The notes under the pieces were generated by a model. It worked only from the letters and a program-made list of their open reading frames with translations, had not been told where the DNA came from and ran no database searches. This document shows positions 17,362 through 29,020 of a DNA stretch of 64,000 bases, in pieces. The stretch is from Flaccisagitta enflata (taxonomy: Eukaryota; Chaetognatha; Sagittoidea; Aphragmophora), in the NCBI GenBank assembly GCA_965153355.1, contig OZ231127.1, forward strand, positions 82,956,001-83,020,000. Reading direction: 5' to 3'. The translations under genes were made by a program, and so were the position numbers. The first letter of the stretch is position 1. Every line of letters starts with the position of its first letter.

Positions 17362-19671
17362 ATCAAACAAACAAACAAAGAAAAAAAAAAAAAAAAAAAA
17401 AAAAAAGATAGAAAGAAAAAAAGAAAAAGTATGAAAAATTGAAAGCACAAAAAATATTGGTCAAAAAAGTGAAAATTGGATACAAATAAAAAAAATAGAA
17501 AGAAAAATTAATATATCAAATAAAAATTTAAGAAAAAATTTCTTTGATACAATTGAATTGTTTTACCTTGGTGAATGCCAAATTTTACGCGATCTTACAC
17601 CGTGTCCTAGGCCAAGTTTTGAACTGGAGTTGAATTTGCAACCTTTTCAGTTTGATTTTTTTCATTTTCATTTTTATTTCATTATTCAAAGTTCCTCAAG
17701 GGGATTTACAAGTCTGATATTATTTTCCTCTTTAAAAATAAATCTATACTCTGATTCTATAATTTTATATCTTGTGCATTTGTTCTTTTTTCTCTCTGTT
17801 TTCCACATAATTTCAAAATCTGCCCAATATGCGGATATTTCATCCAGACATATACCAGTATAATACAAAGAAGTTTCTAAACAAGGCCAACACCTATAAG
17901 TCGCGTGCGAGTCATAGATAACTTAAGATGACTTTTATGGACTCAAGATGACTTAAAATGACTCAAGACAACTTTATATGACTTTAAATGACCTAAAATG
18001 ACTACTTTGACCTATTTGACTTAAGTGACTTAAAATAACTTAGAATGACTTAGAATGACTTAGAATAACTTAGAATGACTTAGAATGATTTAGGATGACT
18101 TAGAATGACTTAAAATGACTTAGAATGACTAGAAATAATTTAAAGTATAATAAAAAAGTAAAGTGTGATGGACGGACGGACGGACGGACGGACCGACAAA
18201 GCGGGTTGTAGAGTCGCGTGCACTCGACTAAAAATTTCAATATTAAGTTATCTGTAAGAAATCTTCTCATAAGATGCTGAATGCCAACATACCATTGAAA
18301 GATAAAATGATTAGTGATTAAGAGTGATGCAAATAGAGTCCAGATCAAGCCCCCCCCCCCCTAAAAAAAAAACAACTAATAGACCGATTCGGCCTAGAGT
18401 GGTTTGAGAGATAACGGTTTTACATGAGGATTCTGCTCAGTGTCAATTGTTTGAAGAAAGAAATGATTACCTCGGCTCTCTGGGGAAGATCTTAGCTCCC
18501 CTGAATGGGATAGGACGTCGTCTCCGGGCCTCCGCACATCTGAAGCCGAAATCACAAGACCAAGAATGCAATTTCAGCAGAAACGGCACAAAGAACCAAG
18601 AATGCAGTTTCAGCAGCAACAGCATGCATCGTGTCGCGTCAGTGGATTAATGACCAACGCGGGTGTACAATATCGTCGCGGACAGGTAGCTAGGGGCGTG
18701 TAACCCCCCATTCTTCACCCCCTCCCTCCACACAAACGCTCATACACCCACAAAACGTGCGTGTCTACATTTTTTGACTCATGCCTTATGGATGGACGGA
18801 CGGACTAATTGCCCGACGCGACGAACGGGCTGACCAACATACGGGCAAATCCGCGACTAAAAAAGGTTTCAACTACAGCATGATGGGAGCAAAGACGACT
18901 TAGACTGGATGATAGATTTTAGGTATCTTAATTTCATATGATTCATAAAAAAAATTTTGAATATGCGTTAATTGAATACTTTTTTTTTTAGTTAATATAT
19001 GTGCTTCTCTGAAACATACAATTTTGACTTGACTTTCTCTAAGTAATTTTGAGAAAAAAAATCAGCTCAATCGGACTATTTTTACAGATTTTACAGTTGT
19101 TTTTAATGAAAAATGATTATGTAATTTAGTATTTGAGCAACGGTTAAAACAACTACAAAACCTATAAAAGTAATCCAGTCGAGCTGATTTTTTTTCTTCA
19201 AATCTATGTAAAATTTTTTGCCTAATCTGATGAAAGAGGTTAAAAAGTTAAAAAATAAAGTCTTGATGAAGTCAAGTCACAAGTTGAAATCTGCGAGAAG
19301 CATATACATTCACTCAATAGAGCAATTATTGATTAGTATAGATCTCAAATTTTTAAAGAATCAATTGAAATTAAGATACTTAAAATCTATCTTCCATTCT
19401 AGGTTGTCTTTGCTCTCATCATACTGTATCAAGCTCGGATTTTTACATTGTCAAAATTCGATACTCAGTTCCATGCAAACTGTTAGGACGCAACAGTGAG
19501 GTTCATCAACTTACTTGGGTACCAACACAGAAGCACATGAATAAGTCGCATGTAACCAACATTAAAACCATAAATTACATGCTTTCATCATTTATCAACT
19601 AACCTGGGCGCAAGGCCACAGATGCAAATCAACACGACGCATGTAACCAACGCGTGCACCGTCAACGACAT
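14946..19671 (-). CDS. Small secreted protein with EGF-like domains, 161 residues, two exons (19671-19604, 15363-14946)
   Basis: Exon 1 encodes a signal peptide: MSLTVHALVTC followed by VVLICICGLAP. It ends phase 2 at CCCAG|GTTAGT. Exon 2 opens after TTTCAAG with the one base needed (Arg) and continues GGQANLILRRMN. The first EGF-like domain has all six cysteines with usual spacing (C-x4-C-x5-C-x8-C-x-C-x8-C; CLNGGTC, CVCANGFVGDKC). A second domain has six cysteines but a long Ser/Thr/Pro insert before NYRCECNPGYEGENC. It is followed by a laminin-EGF-like tail (CEKCSEGF) and the stop at 14,946. The protein is predicted secreted, with no membrane segment. No orthologue is recognised. The intron is 4.2 kb and holds a HINE element and a MITE. 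The exon pairing rests on adjacency, strand and phase. Confidence 0.68.
15455..15590. repeat. imperfect minisatellite, GAATGTTTTTTATGAAT unit
   Basis: About six copies of a 24-bp unit (ATGAATGAATGTTTTTTAT variants) within the intron of the EGF gene. Confidence 0.75.
15640..15713 (+). mobile_element. HINE/pearl-like right end, GATGCG tag
   Basis: ACCAACCAACAGG core repeats, then CAGCCTATTATAGAGATGCG, AGGACGCATCTAAAAAG. The terminal hairpin arms are GATGCG and CGCATC, another variant of the tag. Confidence 0.55.
16050..16618. mobile_element. Tc1/mariner-like MITE, copy 1
   Basis: Left end ACAGGGTGTATAAAATTATC, right end GATAATTTTGCACACGCTGT. Internal sequence matches the 38,619-39,215 element along its length. 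The right TA flank has decayed to TT. Confidence 0.85.
16620..17880. other. AT-rich intron sequence of the EGF gene with GAAA repeats
   Basis: Unique AT-rich sequence surrounding a (GAAA)n plus poly(A) tract at 17,264-17,430. No exon was recognised. Confidence 0.5.
17880..18234 (+). mobile_element. HINE-like element family B with 10-bp internal repeats
   Basis: ACAAGGCCAACACCTATAAG, tag GTCGCGTGC, about 20 copies of a GACTTAGAAT-type 10-mer, (ACGG)n core, then GGGTTGTAGAGTCGCGTGCA, CTCGACTAAAAA. The internal tag matches the terminal hairpin. Confidence 0.85.
18650..18867 (+). mobile_element. HINE/pearl-like element, TCGCGGAC tag
   Basis: Tag GTCGCGGAC before AGGTAGCTAGGGG, ACGG-type core, right end AAATCCGCGACTAAAAAA. 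Left tag and right arm are inverted copies. Confidence 0.65.
18870..19600. other. AT-rich sequence between HINE element and signal-peptide exon
   Basis: A 93-codon frame at 19,218-19,499 has no recognisable domain. An inverted pair of AGCTGATTTTTTTTC/GAAAAAAAATCAGCT near 19,050 and 19,185 suggests an old foldback. Confidence 0.4.
19604..19671 (-). CDS. signal-peptide exon
   Basis: ATG at 19,671. The hydrophobic core VTCVVLICICGL ends at a GTTAGT donor. Short, but of a typical signal-peptide first exon form, and phase 2 fits the EGF exon. Confidence 0.65.
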
Positions 19672-19905
19672 GATTTGTCCTTGTTGTTCTTCTTGTCGTT
19701 GACGTTGTCAAGGCCGGAGAAAACGCCGATAAATGCCGAGGCCGTTTTTCCCAAAAGGAGAAGTGTAAAGGACAAGGAGATGCTGTGTGAGTCAGTTTCA
19801 CTGTTTGCCGGCTCGTTCATTTAAATGCGAAAATGTTTTGATTTCAAGCAGCGGTTAGCAGTGGTTCCAGATATGTTGATGTCCTATGATTTCAATTCAG
19901 ATTTT

Positions 19906-19958
<53 letters not shown>

Positions 19959-20690
19959 AATTCATATAAGTACAACCACATAATCACATGTATAAAAGTT
20001 TTTGTGAGTTTTGAAGATATGTCAGACAAATAACGAACACTGTACTGACATGTATTCTTGTTTCGATTTGAAGCAAATGCTTCGTGAAGAAGCAAAACTT
20101 GTTTTGATGGTAAAGCTTGCTCATTAAAAGATAGATAATGTTTTGAATATTTAAAAAAGAATGATCTTGTCTTTTTGCATTAATCAGAAACATATCATAG
20201 ACCTATTCAGTGGGTACTACTGTCCATGAAGATCCTTGTGCGGTTAATTTTCAATGTTGTTTTTACCAAAAATGTTGTTGCCAAGTAGAACAAATCACGA
20301 AAAGAAATAATCGGAAGATCGGTTTATTTAGTCCAACCAAAATGTAAGATCTTGGATATCTCAAATACGAATTTAATGAGACCAAAATCTAAAAAAAGCG
20401 ACGCAAAAAATGACTTTTCTCTTTTTCGTCCGCGATAAGAAGACATAAAATCCAGAAAGATGTAAAATTAAAGCGGAGGGCAGAGGTCGACACTGTAAGG
20501 CGTTCTTCTTAGTATTCCTATATATATGATCGATAGTTTCTATACGAAAAGAAAAATGTTTATATTTTATCGAACAGTTTATTGTTTGTTCAAGAGTGTT
20601 TGGTTATTTTGAGAGGTTACACATGGCGAGTTCAAAGTGGAATTTTTGCTACATGAAAAATGTGAATTCTTCCCTGGTCCGTTTCACGAT
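19672..20690. other. upstream region of the EGF gene with (TTG)n at 19,905-19,958
   Basis: Contains the putative promoter side of the signal-peptide exon. No TATA box or other site could be supported, and no gene was seen. Confidence 0.4.
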
Positions 20691-21060
20691 TACCTTTTCC
20701 ATTCTGTTCCCAGATCCATACCCAATTTCTATGCCACGTTCCATTCCCAAGTCCAATTCTAGTTCCATTTCCAGTTCCATTTCTAGTTCCACTTCTGAAT
20801 AAACCTTATTCTCATAATTTCATTTCCAACTCCCAAAACAAAACCATTCCCAATTTCCATTTCTAGTTCAATTCTCCAATCCATTTCCAGTTCTGCTTCA
20901 AAATCTATTCCTGATGTCCATTCCTAAATCCATTCCCCAATTCTACTTCAATTCCAGTTATTCTAAATCAATTCTATTCCCAGTTTCATTCCTAAATCCA
21001 CTTCTGAATCAGTTCTTAATATCCATTCCTAGTTTCATCTCTAAATCTATTAACCATAGC
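20690..21060. repeat. TTCCA-rich minisatellite
   Basis: Loose repeat of CCATTTCCAGTTC-type 12-mers. A related short block lies at 22,425-22,500. Confidence 0.75.
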
Positions 21061-21089
21061 ACAAAAAAAAAATAGTCGCAAAAGCGTTG

Positions 21090-21838
21090 CATGGTCAGCG
21101 GTACCCGATGCCCCTAAGTTAGTGTATGTGGGATTGAGATTATGAGAGGGGCAGCGGCCCCGGAAGGGCCGATGACCTATAATTCCACATAGGATAATTT
21201 TCTCCAGTTTGAAAAGCTGGTTTGGAGGGCCTGATTTTGGGTCTGAAAGGTCTGATTCAGGCCAGGGTCTGAGAGGCGTGGTTTGGGGTCTGAGAGGCTT
21301 GATTTGGGGTCTGAAAGGCCTGATTTTGGGTCTGAGGGGTCTTAATTAGGATCTGTAAGGTCTGATTTGGGGTCTGAGAGGCCTGATTGGGGGTCTGAGA
21401 GACCTGATTTGGGGTCTGAAAGGCCTGATTTGGGGTCTGAGGCCTGATTTGGTGAAACCTGATCTGGGTTCTGAGAAGCCTGATTTGGGGTCTGAAAGAC
21501 CTGATTTGGGGTCTGAGGCCTGATTTGGTGAAACCTGATCTGGGTTCTGAGAAGCCTGATTTGGGGTCTGAGAGGCCTGATTTAAGGTGTGGGAGGCCTG
21601 GTTTGGGGTCTGAGAGGCCTGATCTAGGGCCAGAAAGGTCTGATTCGGGGTCTGCAAGGCCTGATTTGGGGTCTAAGAGGCCTTTTTTGGGGTCAAAAGG
21701 GCTTTCTTTGCAGTCTGGGAAGCCTATTTTGAGGCTTTGGGGAGGGGGGGGACGGACGGACGGACGGACGGAAACCGGAGAAAATTGCCCTATGTGGAAT
21801 TATAGGTCATCGGCCCCTCCGGGGCCGCTGCCCAAAAA
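21090..21838. mobile_element. G-rich foldback element, copy 2
   Basis: GGTCAGCGGTACCCGATGCC start, small stem GCCCCT...AGGGGC, a 57-bp arm at 21,149-21,205 (GGGCAGCGGCCCCGGAAGGG) and its inverted partner at 21,776-21,832. The arms match at 54 of 57 positions. The interior is a GGCCTGATTTGGGGTCTGA minisatellite of about 24 copies plus (ACGG)n. Confidence 0.9.
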
Positions 21839-21884
21839 CGGAACAAAATGTTTTTTAAAGATTGAGATTCATCCAATGTGAAAA

Positions 21885-22355
21885 ACATAGCAAAATCCAT
21901 GACCGTTTGAAAGCTCTGCAAAAGATCTTCAAAATGAGACCATGCTGGTTGTTCTGTCTCTATTCGTTAAGAAATGACATAACATTAAAGAAGAGGTGGT
22001 CATGAATGTGTAAGTTGAAGTCATAGAATTTGTTGCTCTTTGTTATTTCTTATAAAAGATGGAAAAAATAATAATTTGAACTTTTTTTCTTAGATGAGTT
22101 TAAAGATTTTTTAATTTTCTTTCATTCTAGACCAATCCCAGATCTTTATCTCAAACCGTTTAAAAGTTACAGCTTGTCAAAGTGATCAACCTTATTTTCA
22201 AAACCTTTTTATTCAATCTAACCGCAAATTGAAAAGGGCAATGTTTTCATTCATTCTAACGCCATTTCTAAACGGATAAAGCTAGAATGACCAGCAACGT
22301 CGCATTTGAAAGTACTTTTGCACAGCTTTTAAACGGTCATGAATTTTTATAGTTT
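21885..22355. mobile_element. decayed foldback element
   Basis: Left CATGACCGTTTGAAAGCTCT and right AGCTTTTAAACGGTCATGAA form an imperfect inverted repeat of about 70 bp, with further AAACGGTTT/AACCGTTT pairs inside. Confidence 0.6.
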
Positions 22356-22912
22356 GAGTCTTAACTTTGGCAAAAATCATCAAAACAAGTTGTTCCGTTT
22401 TTTTTGTGCTATGGTTATCGATTTTCATATTCAAGTTCCATTTCCAAATCCATATCCAGTTCCTGTTCTATTTCCATCTCCATATCCATTTCCAATTCCT
22501 CCCTAGCTTGTACAGCCTAACGCTCTCAAAGCTAAAAGCGGTACTGCTTCATGGAATTAAATGACAACTTGTCATTGACAAGGGCCAATTGAATGTACGC
22601 TGTACAGCCACTATCAATTGGTCGAACGATTAATGAGCCTTGGGTCATGGAACTCATTGAGCGATGATTCACGAAGTTGACGTGACCCAATTGATCAGAT
22701 GATGGGAAAAGGGGGGGGGTTACATGCCGGTATTCAAACAGTTGAAGTTCATTGGCAAATTGGCAAAGACAGATGACATCGACCTCTCGTCGTTATCGTA
22801 TGAATAACTCAGTGCTTTATGCCAAAAGTGATATTGTTGAAATAAAGATGAACAAGACCACATAACGCCATCAAGCGAACGAAGGTGGGCACAAGACGGC
22901 ATCGCCAACAGC

Positions 22913-22915
<3 letters not shown>

Positions 22916-22954
<39 letters not shown>

Positions 22955-23030
22955 AAGAGAGAGAGAGAAGGAAAGAAGGAAAGAAAGAGAGGGAGAAAGA
23001 CAGACAGACAGAGAAACAGACAGACCAAAA
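22916..23030. repeat. (GA)n microsatellite and purine-rich flank
   Basis: GA repeat with GAAAGAAGG and GACAGACA extensions. Confidence 0.9.
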
Positions 23031-23261
23031 AAATGAGAAGGAGGACCAACAAGCATATAGTAACATCGAGAGTTGAATTCTAAAACAATGTCAATTGGAA
23101 AAAAAAACATTGGAAACACAAGGCCAGTTCTGTTTATTTTGAAATCTTAGCTGGCACCTAAAACGAAAGCAAATCGTCTCTTCAACCTCAGATGACCCCA
23201 ATAGAAAAATGTATCCTTGGGTCAGCAGGTTGTTTTATTTACAACATTCCCATTCAAGAAG

Positions 23262-23345
23262 AATGAATGAATGAATGAATGAATGAATGAATGAATGAAT
23301 GAATGAATGAATGAATGAATGAATGAATGGATGAATGAATGAATT
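23262..23345. repeat. (GAAT)n microsatellite
   Basis: About 20 copies of GAAT. Confidence 0.95.
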
Positions 23346-23621
23346 GATACAAAATTAAAAGAATTAAAGAGTTAGCGAACAAAACGACAGCCGACAAAAA
23401 AGCGCATGGCAAAAACCAGTCTTGAAAGGACAAAATTCCAGTTCCTACACCCTTCAATTAGAATGGTTACCGACCGACGAATAGACACAGACAACTCACT
23501 GGGTCACACGGCAAGTTCCCGACTAAGAGCGAACTGACTAAGAGAGGGACATTGGAATTGGAGGCCAGCATGAAGAACAAAATATCATTCGATCTGAGGT
23601 ACTGCGTATCGTATGATCATG

Positions 23622-23755
23622 TTTTTAGGTGCGACAAAGCACCTCTATAACTGGCTGTGTCCGTTGGTTGGTTGGTCTGTCGGTCGGTCGGGTAACGCAT
23701 TCGTTCGACGATCCACACGTCGCACCTTAATGGCCTACTTGGCCTTGTTTTTCTT
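23622..23755 (-). mobile_element. HINE-like element family C, GGTGCGAC tag
   Basis: TTTTTAGGTGCGACAAAGCACC terminal hairpin, a GGTT/GGTC core, then GTCGCACC and GGCCTACTTGGCCTTGTTT. Tag and hairpin arm are exact 8-base inverted copies. Confidence 0.85.
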
Positions 23756-23925
23756 CATTTCACGAATTCCAGGAATTGTTTACCATTCCAACGGTGAGCG
23801 AAGGTGAAACATGTTGATGTTTTGGTTTCAGTGTAATTTACATCGTAAAGTAACATATGAAACGCGCGTCTGTTGAATCTCGGTGTACAGAAAGGCGACA
23901 TGAGCGTCACGCATAAGAGACTAAG

Positions 23926-24085
<160 letters not shown>

Positions 24086-24254
24086 ACCCATTTTTGCGTA
24101 TCATAGAATTGAGATATAAGGTGTTTGAGGAAGGTAGAAAACGAATGAAATGAATTTAAATGACACATATACACACAAAAATACACACGGGTACACACAG
24201 GGGCACACACATAAACACACATCTGAATTGAATGTCACGGTGAAAGAAACTTAC

Positions 24255-24332
24255 CTGACTGATGCCGACGAAAGAAGAATCTGGAAGGTGAGTTATTCTG
24301 AGACACGATTCTCGATGCGGTGAAGGATGCAT
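24255..24332 (-). CDS. WDR49-like exon 8
   Basis: Acceptor TTTTCCTTGCAG, 26 codons (MHPSPHRESCLRITHLPDSS, FVGISQ), donor GTAAGT. The acceptor and first 12 bases are the seed of the 43-bp array behind it. Confidence 0.85.
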
Positions 24333-27300
24333 CTGCAAGGAAAACAGTTGATTGTGGTTAGTTTGAAGGATGCATCTGAAAGGAAAACAGTTGATTGTGG
24401 TTAGTTTGAAGGATGCATCTGCAAGGAAAACAGTTGATCATGATTAATCTGAAGGATGCATCTGTAAGGAAAACAGTTGATTGTGGTTAGTTTGAAGGAT
24501 GCATCTGCAAGGAAAACAGTTGATTGTGGTTAGTTTGAAGGATGCATCTGCAAGGAAAACAGTTGATTGTGGTTAGTTTGAAGGATGCATCTGCAAGGAA
24601 AACAGTTGATTGTGTGATTGTTGATGGTGTGATCAAGGATGCATCTGCAAGGAAAATAATTGATTGTGGGTAATTGAAGGATGCATCTGCAAGGAAAACA
24701 GTTGATCATGATTAATCTGAAGGATGCATCTGCAAGGAAAACAGTTGATTTTGGTTAGTTTGAAGGATGCATCTGCAAGGAAAACAGTTGATTGTGGTTA
24801 GTTTGAAGGATGCATCTGCAAGGAAAACAGTTGATTGTGGTTAGTTTGAAGGATGCATCTGCAAGGAAAACAGTTGATTGTGGTTAGTTTGAAGGATGCA
24901 TCTGCAAGGAAAACAGTTGATTGTGGTTAGTTTGAAGGATGCATCTGCAAGGACAACAGTTGATTGTGGTTAGTTTGAAGGATGCATCTACAAGGAAAAC
25001 AGTTGATTGTGGTTAGTGTGAAGGATGCATCTGCAAGGAAAACAGTTGATTGTGGTTAGTTTGAAGGATGCATCTGCAAGGAAAACAGTTGATTGTGGTT
25101 AGTTTTGAAGGATGCATCTGCAAGGAAAACAGTTGATTGTGGTTAGTTTGAAGGATGCATCTGCAAGGAAAACAGTTGATTGTGGTTAGTTTGAAGGATG
25201 CATCTGTAAGGAAAACAGTTGATTGTGGTTAGTTTGAAGGATGCATCTGCAAGGAAAACAGTTGATTGTGGTTAGTTTGAAGGATGCATCTGCAAGGAAA
25301 ACAGTTGATTGTGGTTAGTTTGAAGGATGCATCTGCAAGGAAAACAGTTGATTGTGGTTAGTTCCAAGGATGCATCTACAAGGAAAACAGTTGATTGTGG
25401 TTAGTTCCAAGGATGCATCTACAAGGAAAACAGTTGATTGTGGTTAGTTTGAAGGATGCATCTACAAGGAAAGTAGTTTTAAAAGGACGGCAATCTAACT
25501 ACTAAGCTATAGATGCATTTGCAAGGAAAACAGTTGATCATGATTAGTCTGTAGAATGCATATGCAAGGAAATGAAGACGGTTGATTACAGATATCATCT
25601 ATGAATTCATTTCCCATCCCAAGCAGGTCCCATCCCAACCCGCGCAGGTAGGTTTAATGCCACCTCTCTGGCGGTAATTGTTTAGGAATTTCAGTCAGTC
25701 CGTCCGTCCATTACTATTCTTTCTTGTTTTTTTTTTTTGGTTTACCTGAGCAGGGAGGTGGAATGCCACTTCCTTGGCTCTGGTGTACGAGTCTTCCTTC
25801 TCCGCGTATTCGAGCTGTGAGGAAAAACAAAACACACATACAAATTAGATCAAATCAAACATACAAATCAAGTCAAAACAAACATACAAATCAAGTCAAA
25901 ACAAACATACAAATCAAGTCAAAACAAACATACAAATAAAAAAACAAACAAACATACAAGCCAAATCAAAACAAACATACAAATCAAATCAAAACAAACA
26001 TACTAATCAAAACAAAACGAACATACAAATCAAATAAAAACTAACATACAAATCAAATCAAAATAAACATACAAATCAAAACAAAACAAACATACAAATC
26101 AAATCAAAACAAACATACAAATGAAAACAAAAGTAACATACAAATCAAATCAAAACACATACAAATCAAAACAAAACATACAAATCAAATCAAAACAAAA
26201 CAAACATACAAATCAAATCAAAACAAACATACAAATCAAATCAAAACTAACATTCAAATCAAATCAAAATAAACATACATATCAAAACAAAACAAACATA
26301 CAAATCAAATCAAAACAAACATACAAATGAAAACAAATTTAACATACAAATCAAATCAAAACACATACAAATCAAAACAAAACATACAAATCAAATCAAA
26401 ACAAACATACAAATCAAACCAAAACAAACATACAAATCAAATCAAATCAAATCAAACGTACAAATCAAAACAAAACATTGATAAGACTAAGCGCGTGGAC
26501 AATTATGTCTCTTTGACCTGCATGTAAGTGCAAAATTCGTCCCACGTGATTTTCCCATCGGAACTTGAGTCAATTTTCATGAAAAGCGTCCGAATCTGCA
26601 AAATGACAAAATCAGAAAAGTCATTAGAAGACATTAAAACAGTTGATGTTCCAATGTTATTACCTAATTCTACAACTAACTTTGTCTTCGTTTTTTCAAT
26701 TCTTATTCCAAGAGCTTCTATGTGAATACACCTGTTGATTCCACCGAGCACTTCTTGAACCGATATGATTTAATGGCTACAAACAATTCTAAAACATACC
26801 TGGTCTTCCTGTTGGTTTCTCATTCCAAGAGCTTCTCTGAGCACTCCTTGAAATTGGGTTTCTGTCAACTTCTTTTGACCGTCTTTGTCTGCCCTCGTGA
26901 AGGCATCCTTGAGTCTGTCCAGCGCTTCTATGTTGATTATCTCCTCCAACTGAACAAGACAGGAGGACGAGAGAAAAAGTCTTTAAAATAGATTTGGGAC
27001 TTTATCTTAAGGTGTGGAAGTTTTGTTGGTCGGTCTGTATGTTCTGAATTTCGGAGTGCTGCTAGAAATGCCAAGGACTAGTTTGTGATTCAGTGAAACG
27101 GCGGTGAAATCTACAATTTTAAAGTAACAAGGCCAAGTAGGCCAAAAGGTGCGACGTGTGCATCGTCGAACGAATGCGTCACCAGAGAGACGAACAGACC
27201 AACAGATCGACCAACGGACACAGCCAGTTATAGAGGTGCTTTGTCGCACCTAAAAAGATTCTGTGACGCATTCCATAGTACTAAACAAGGCCAACACCTT

Positions 27301-28936
27301 TAAGTCGCGTGCGAGACATAAACAACTGAATTGACCTGATTCCTTATTGTATCTGTTTAATCAATCATGACTGAACAGGGAGAAATATAAGAAATGAATA
27401 AAATGATTTACTTGACTAGATTGACTTGAATGAATTGATGAATAAATCAGCTTAATAAGGTAATCACAGGCCGGGACCACTGGAAAAAGTGGTGACTTTT
27501 GTAATTGAGTCAAATTAATCAACTCTATCATCCCAATCAATGAAAAATGACTAAACCAGACTTGAACCAGGTCTGCAGGTTAAAGTCTGGTTTAGGTCTG
27601 GTTTAGACTTAAACCAGCAGACCTAAACCAGCAGACTTAAACCAGCAGACTTAAACCAGCAGACTTAAACCAGCAGACTTAAACCAGCAGACTTAAACCA
27701 GCAGACTTAAACCAGCAGACTTAAACCAGCAGACTTAAACCAGCAGACTTAAACCAGCAGACTTAAACCAGCAGACTTAAACCAGCAGACTTAAACCAGC
27801 AGACGTAAACCAGCAGACGTAAACCAGCAGACTTAAACCAGCGGACTTAAACCAGCAGACTTAAACCAACAGACTTAAACCAGCAGACTTCAACCAGCAG
27901 ACTTAAACCAGCAGACTTAAACCAGCAGACTTAAACCAGCAGACTTTAACCAGCAAACTTAAAGCAGCAGACTTAGATCAGCAGACTTACACCAGCAGAC
28001 TTAAACCAGCATACTTGAAATGACATAGATGACCAAAACATACCGAAAAACATAAATGACCAAAACATACTAAAAAACCTGAATGACCAAAAACCCAAAA
28101 AGAGTAAAAAAAAAAAAAGAAAAAAAAAAAGCAAAAACAAAAACAAAAAACCAAAAAACCAAAAACAAATGACCTAAACATACCAAAAAAACCATGTTAA
28201 ATGACCAAAAACCGAAAAACTAAAAAAACAAAAAACCAAAAAACCAAAAAATCAAAAAATCAAAAAACCAAAAACCAAAAACCCATAAAACATAAATGAC
28301 CAAAACATACCGAAAAACCAGGTTAAATGACCAAAAATGACCTGAAATGTCCCAAAATGACCTAAAATGACTTAAAACCACTTTAAATGCCCAAAAATGA
28401 CACAAATGACTTAAATGAAGAAAGTGACGTAAATGATCAAAAATGACCAAAAATGACTAGAAGCAACCAAAAATGACCAAAAACAACCAAAAATTGACTC
28501 AAAATAACTCCTGACAACCCAAAATGACCAAAAACGACGCAAAAAAGCAAAGTGTTTTCGACCGACGGACCGACGGACGAACTGACCGACGGACGGAGCG
28601 GGTTGTAGAGTTGCGTGCACGCGACTAAAAACAAACATGAACCATTGTTTAGTAAAACAAAGCCATATACACTGGGGCCCCAGTCGCGTGCGGGAGGCCG
28701 GAGGGAGGGGGCGACAGACGGATGGACTGACGGAGAGATGGTTGGACTGACGGACGGGCGGACAGACGGATGGACGGATGGAGGGACAGACAGACGGATG
28801 GACGGATGGACGGACGATGCGGGGTGTAGTGTCGCGTAGCTAAACTAAAAAAGGTTACAATTTCAAGTGGACAACAAAATCACACATCCATTTGTACCTG
28901 CAAACACACACACATGCACACACATGCACACACACA

Positions 28937-29020
<84 letters not shown>

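Noticed and set aside
19218-19499. 93-codon plus-strand frame
   Set aside because: AT-rich, Lys/Leu/Ser composition typical of random AT-rich DNA; no domain or splice evidence.
22720-22920. Candidate next WDR49-like exon (SLDGVMWSCSSLFQQYHFWH)
   Set aside because: The frame is open and has DGV after an AG-like site, but the sequence does not resemble a WD40 repeat, and no good acceptor or donor pair was found.
24318-25575. CRISPR-like array
   Set aside because: Units are contiguous 43-bp repeats without unique spacers, in an intron of a eukaryotic gene.
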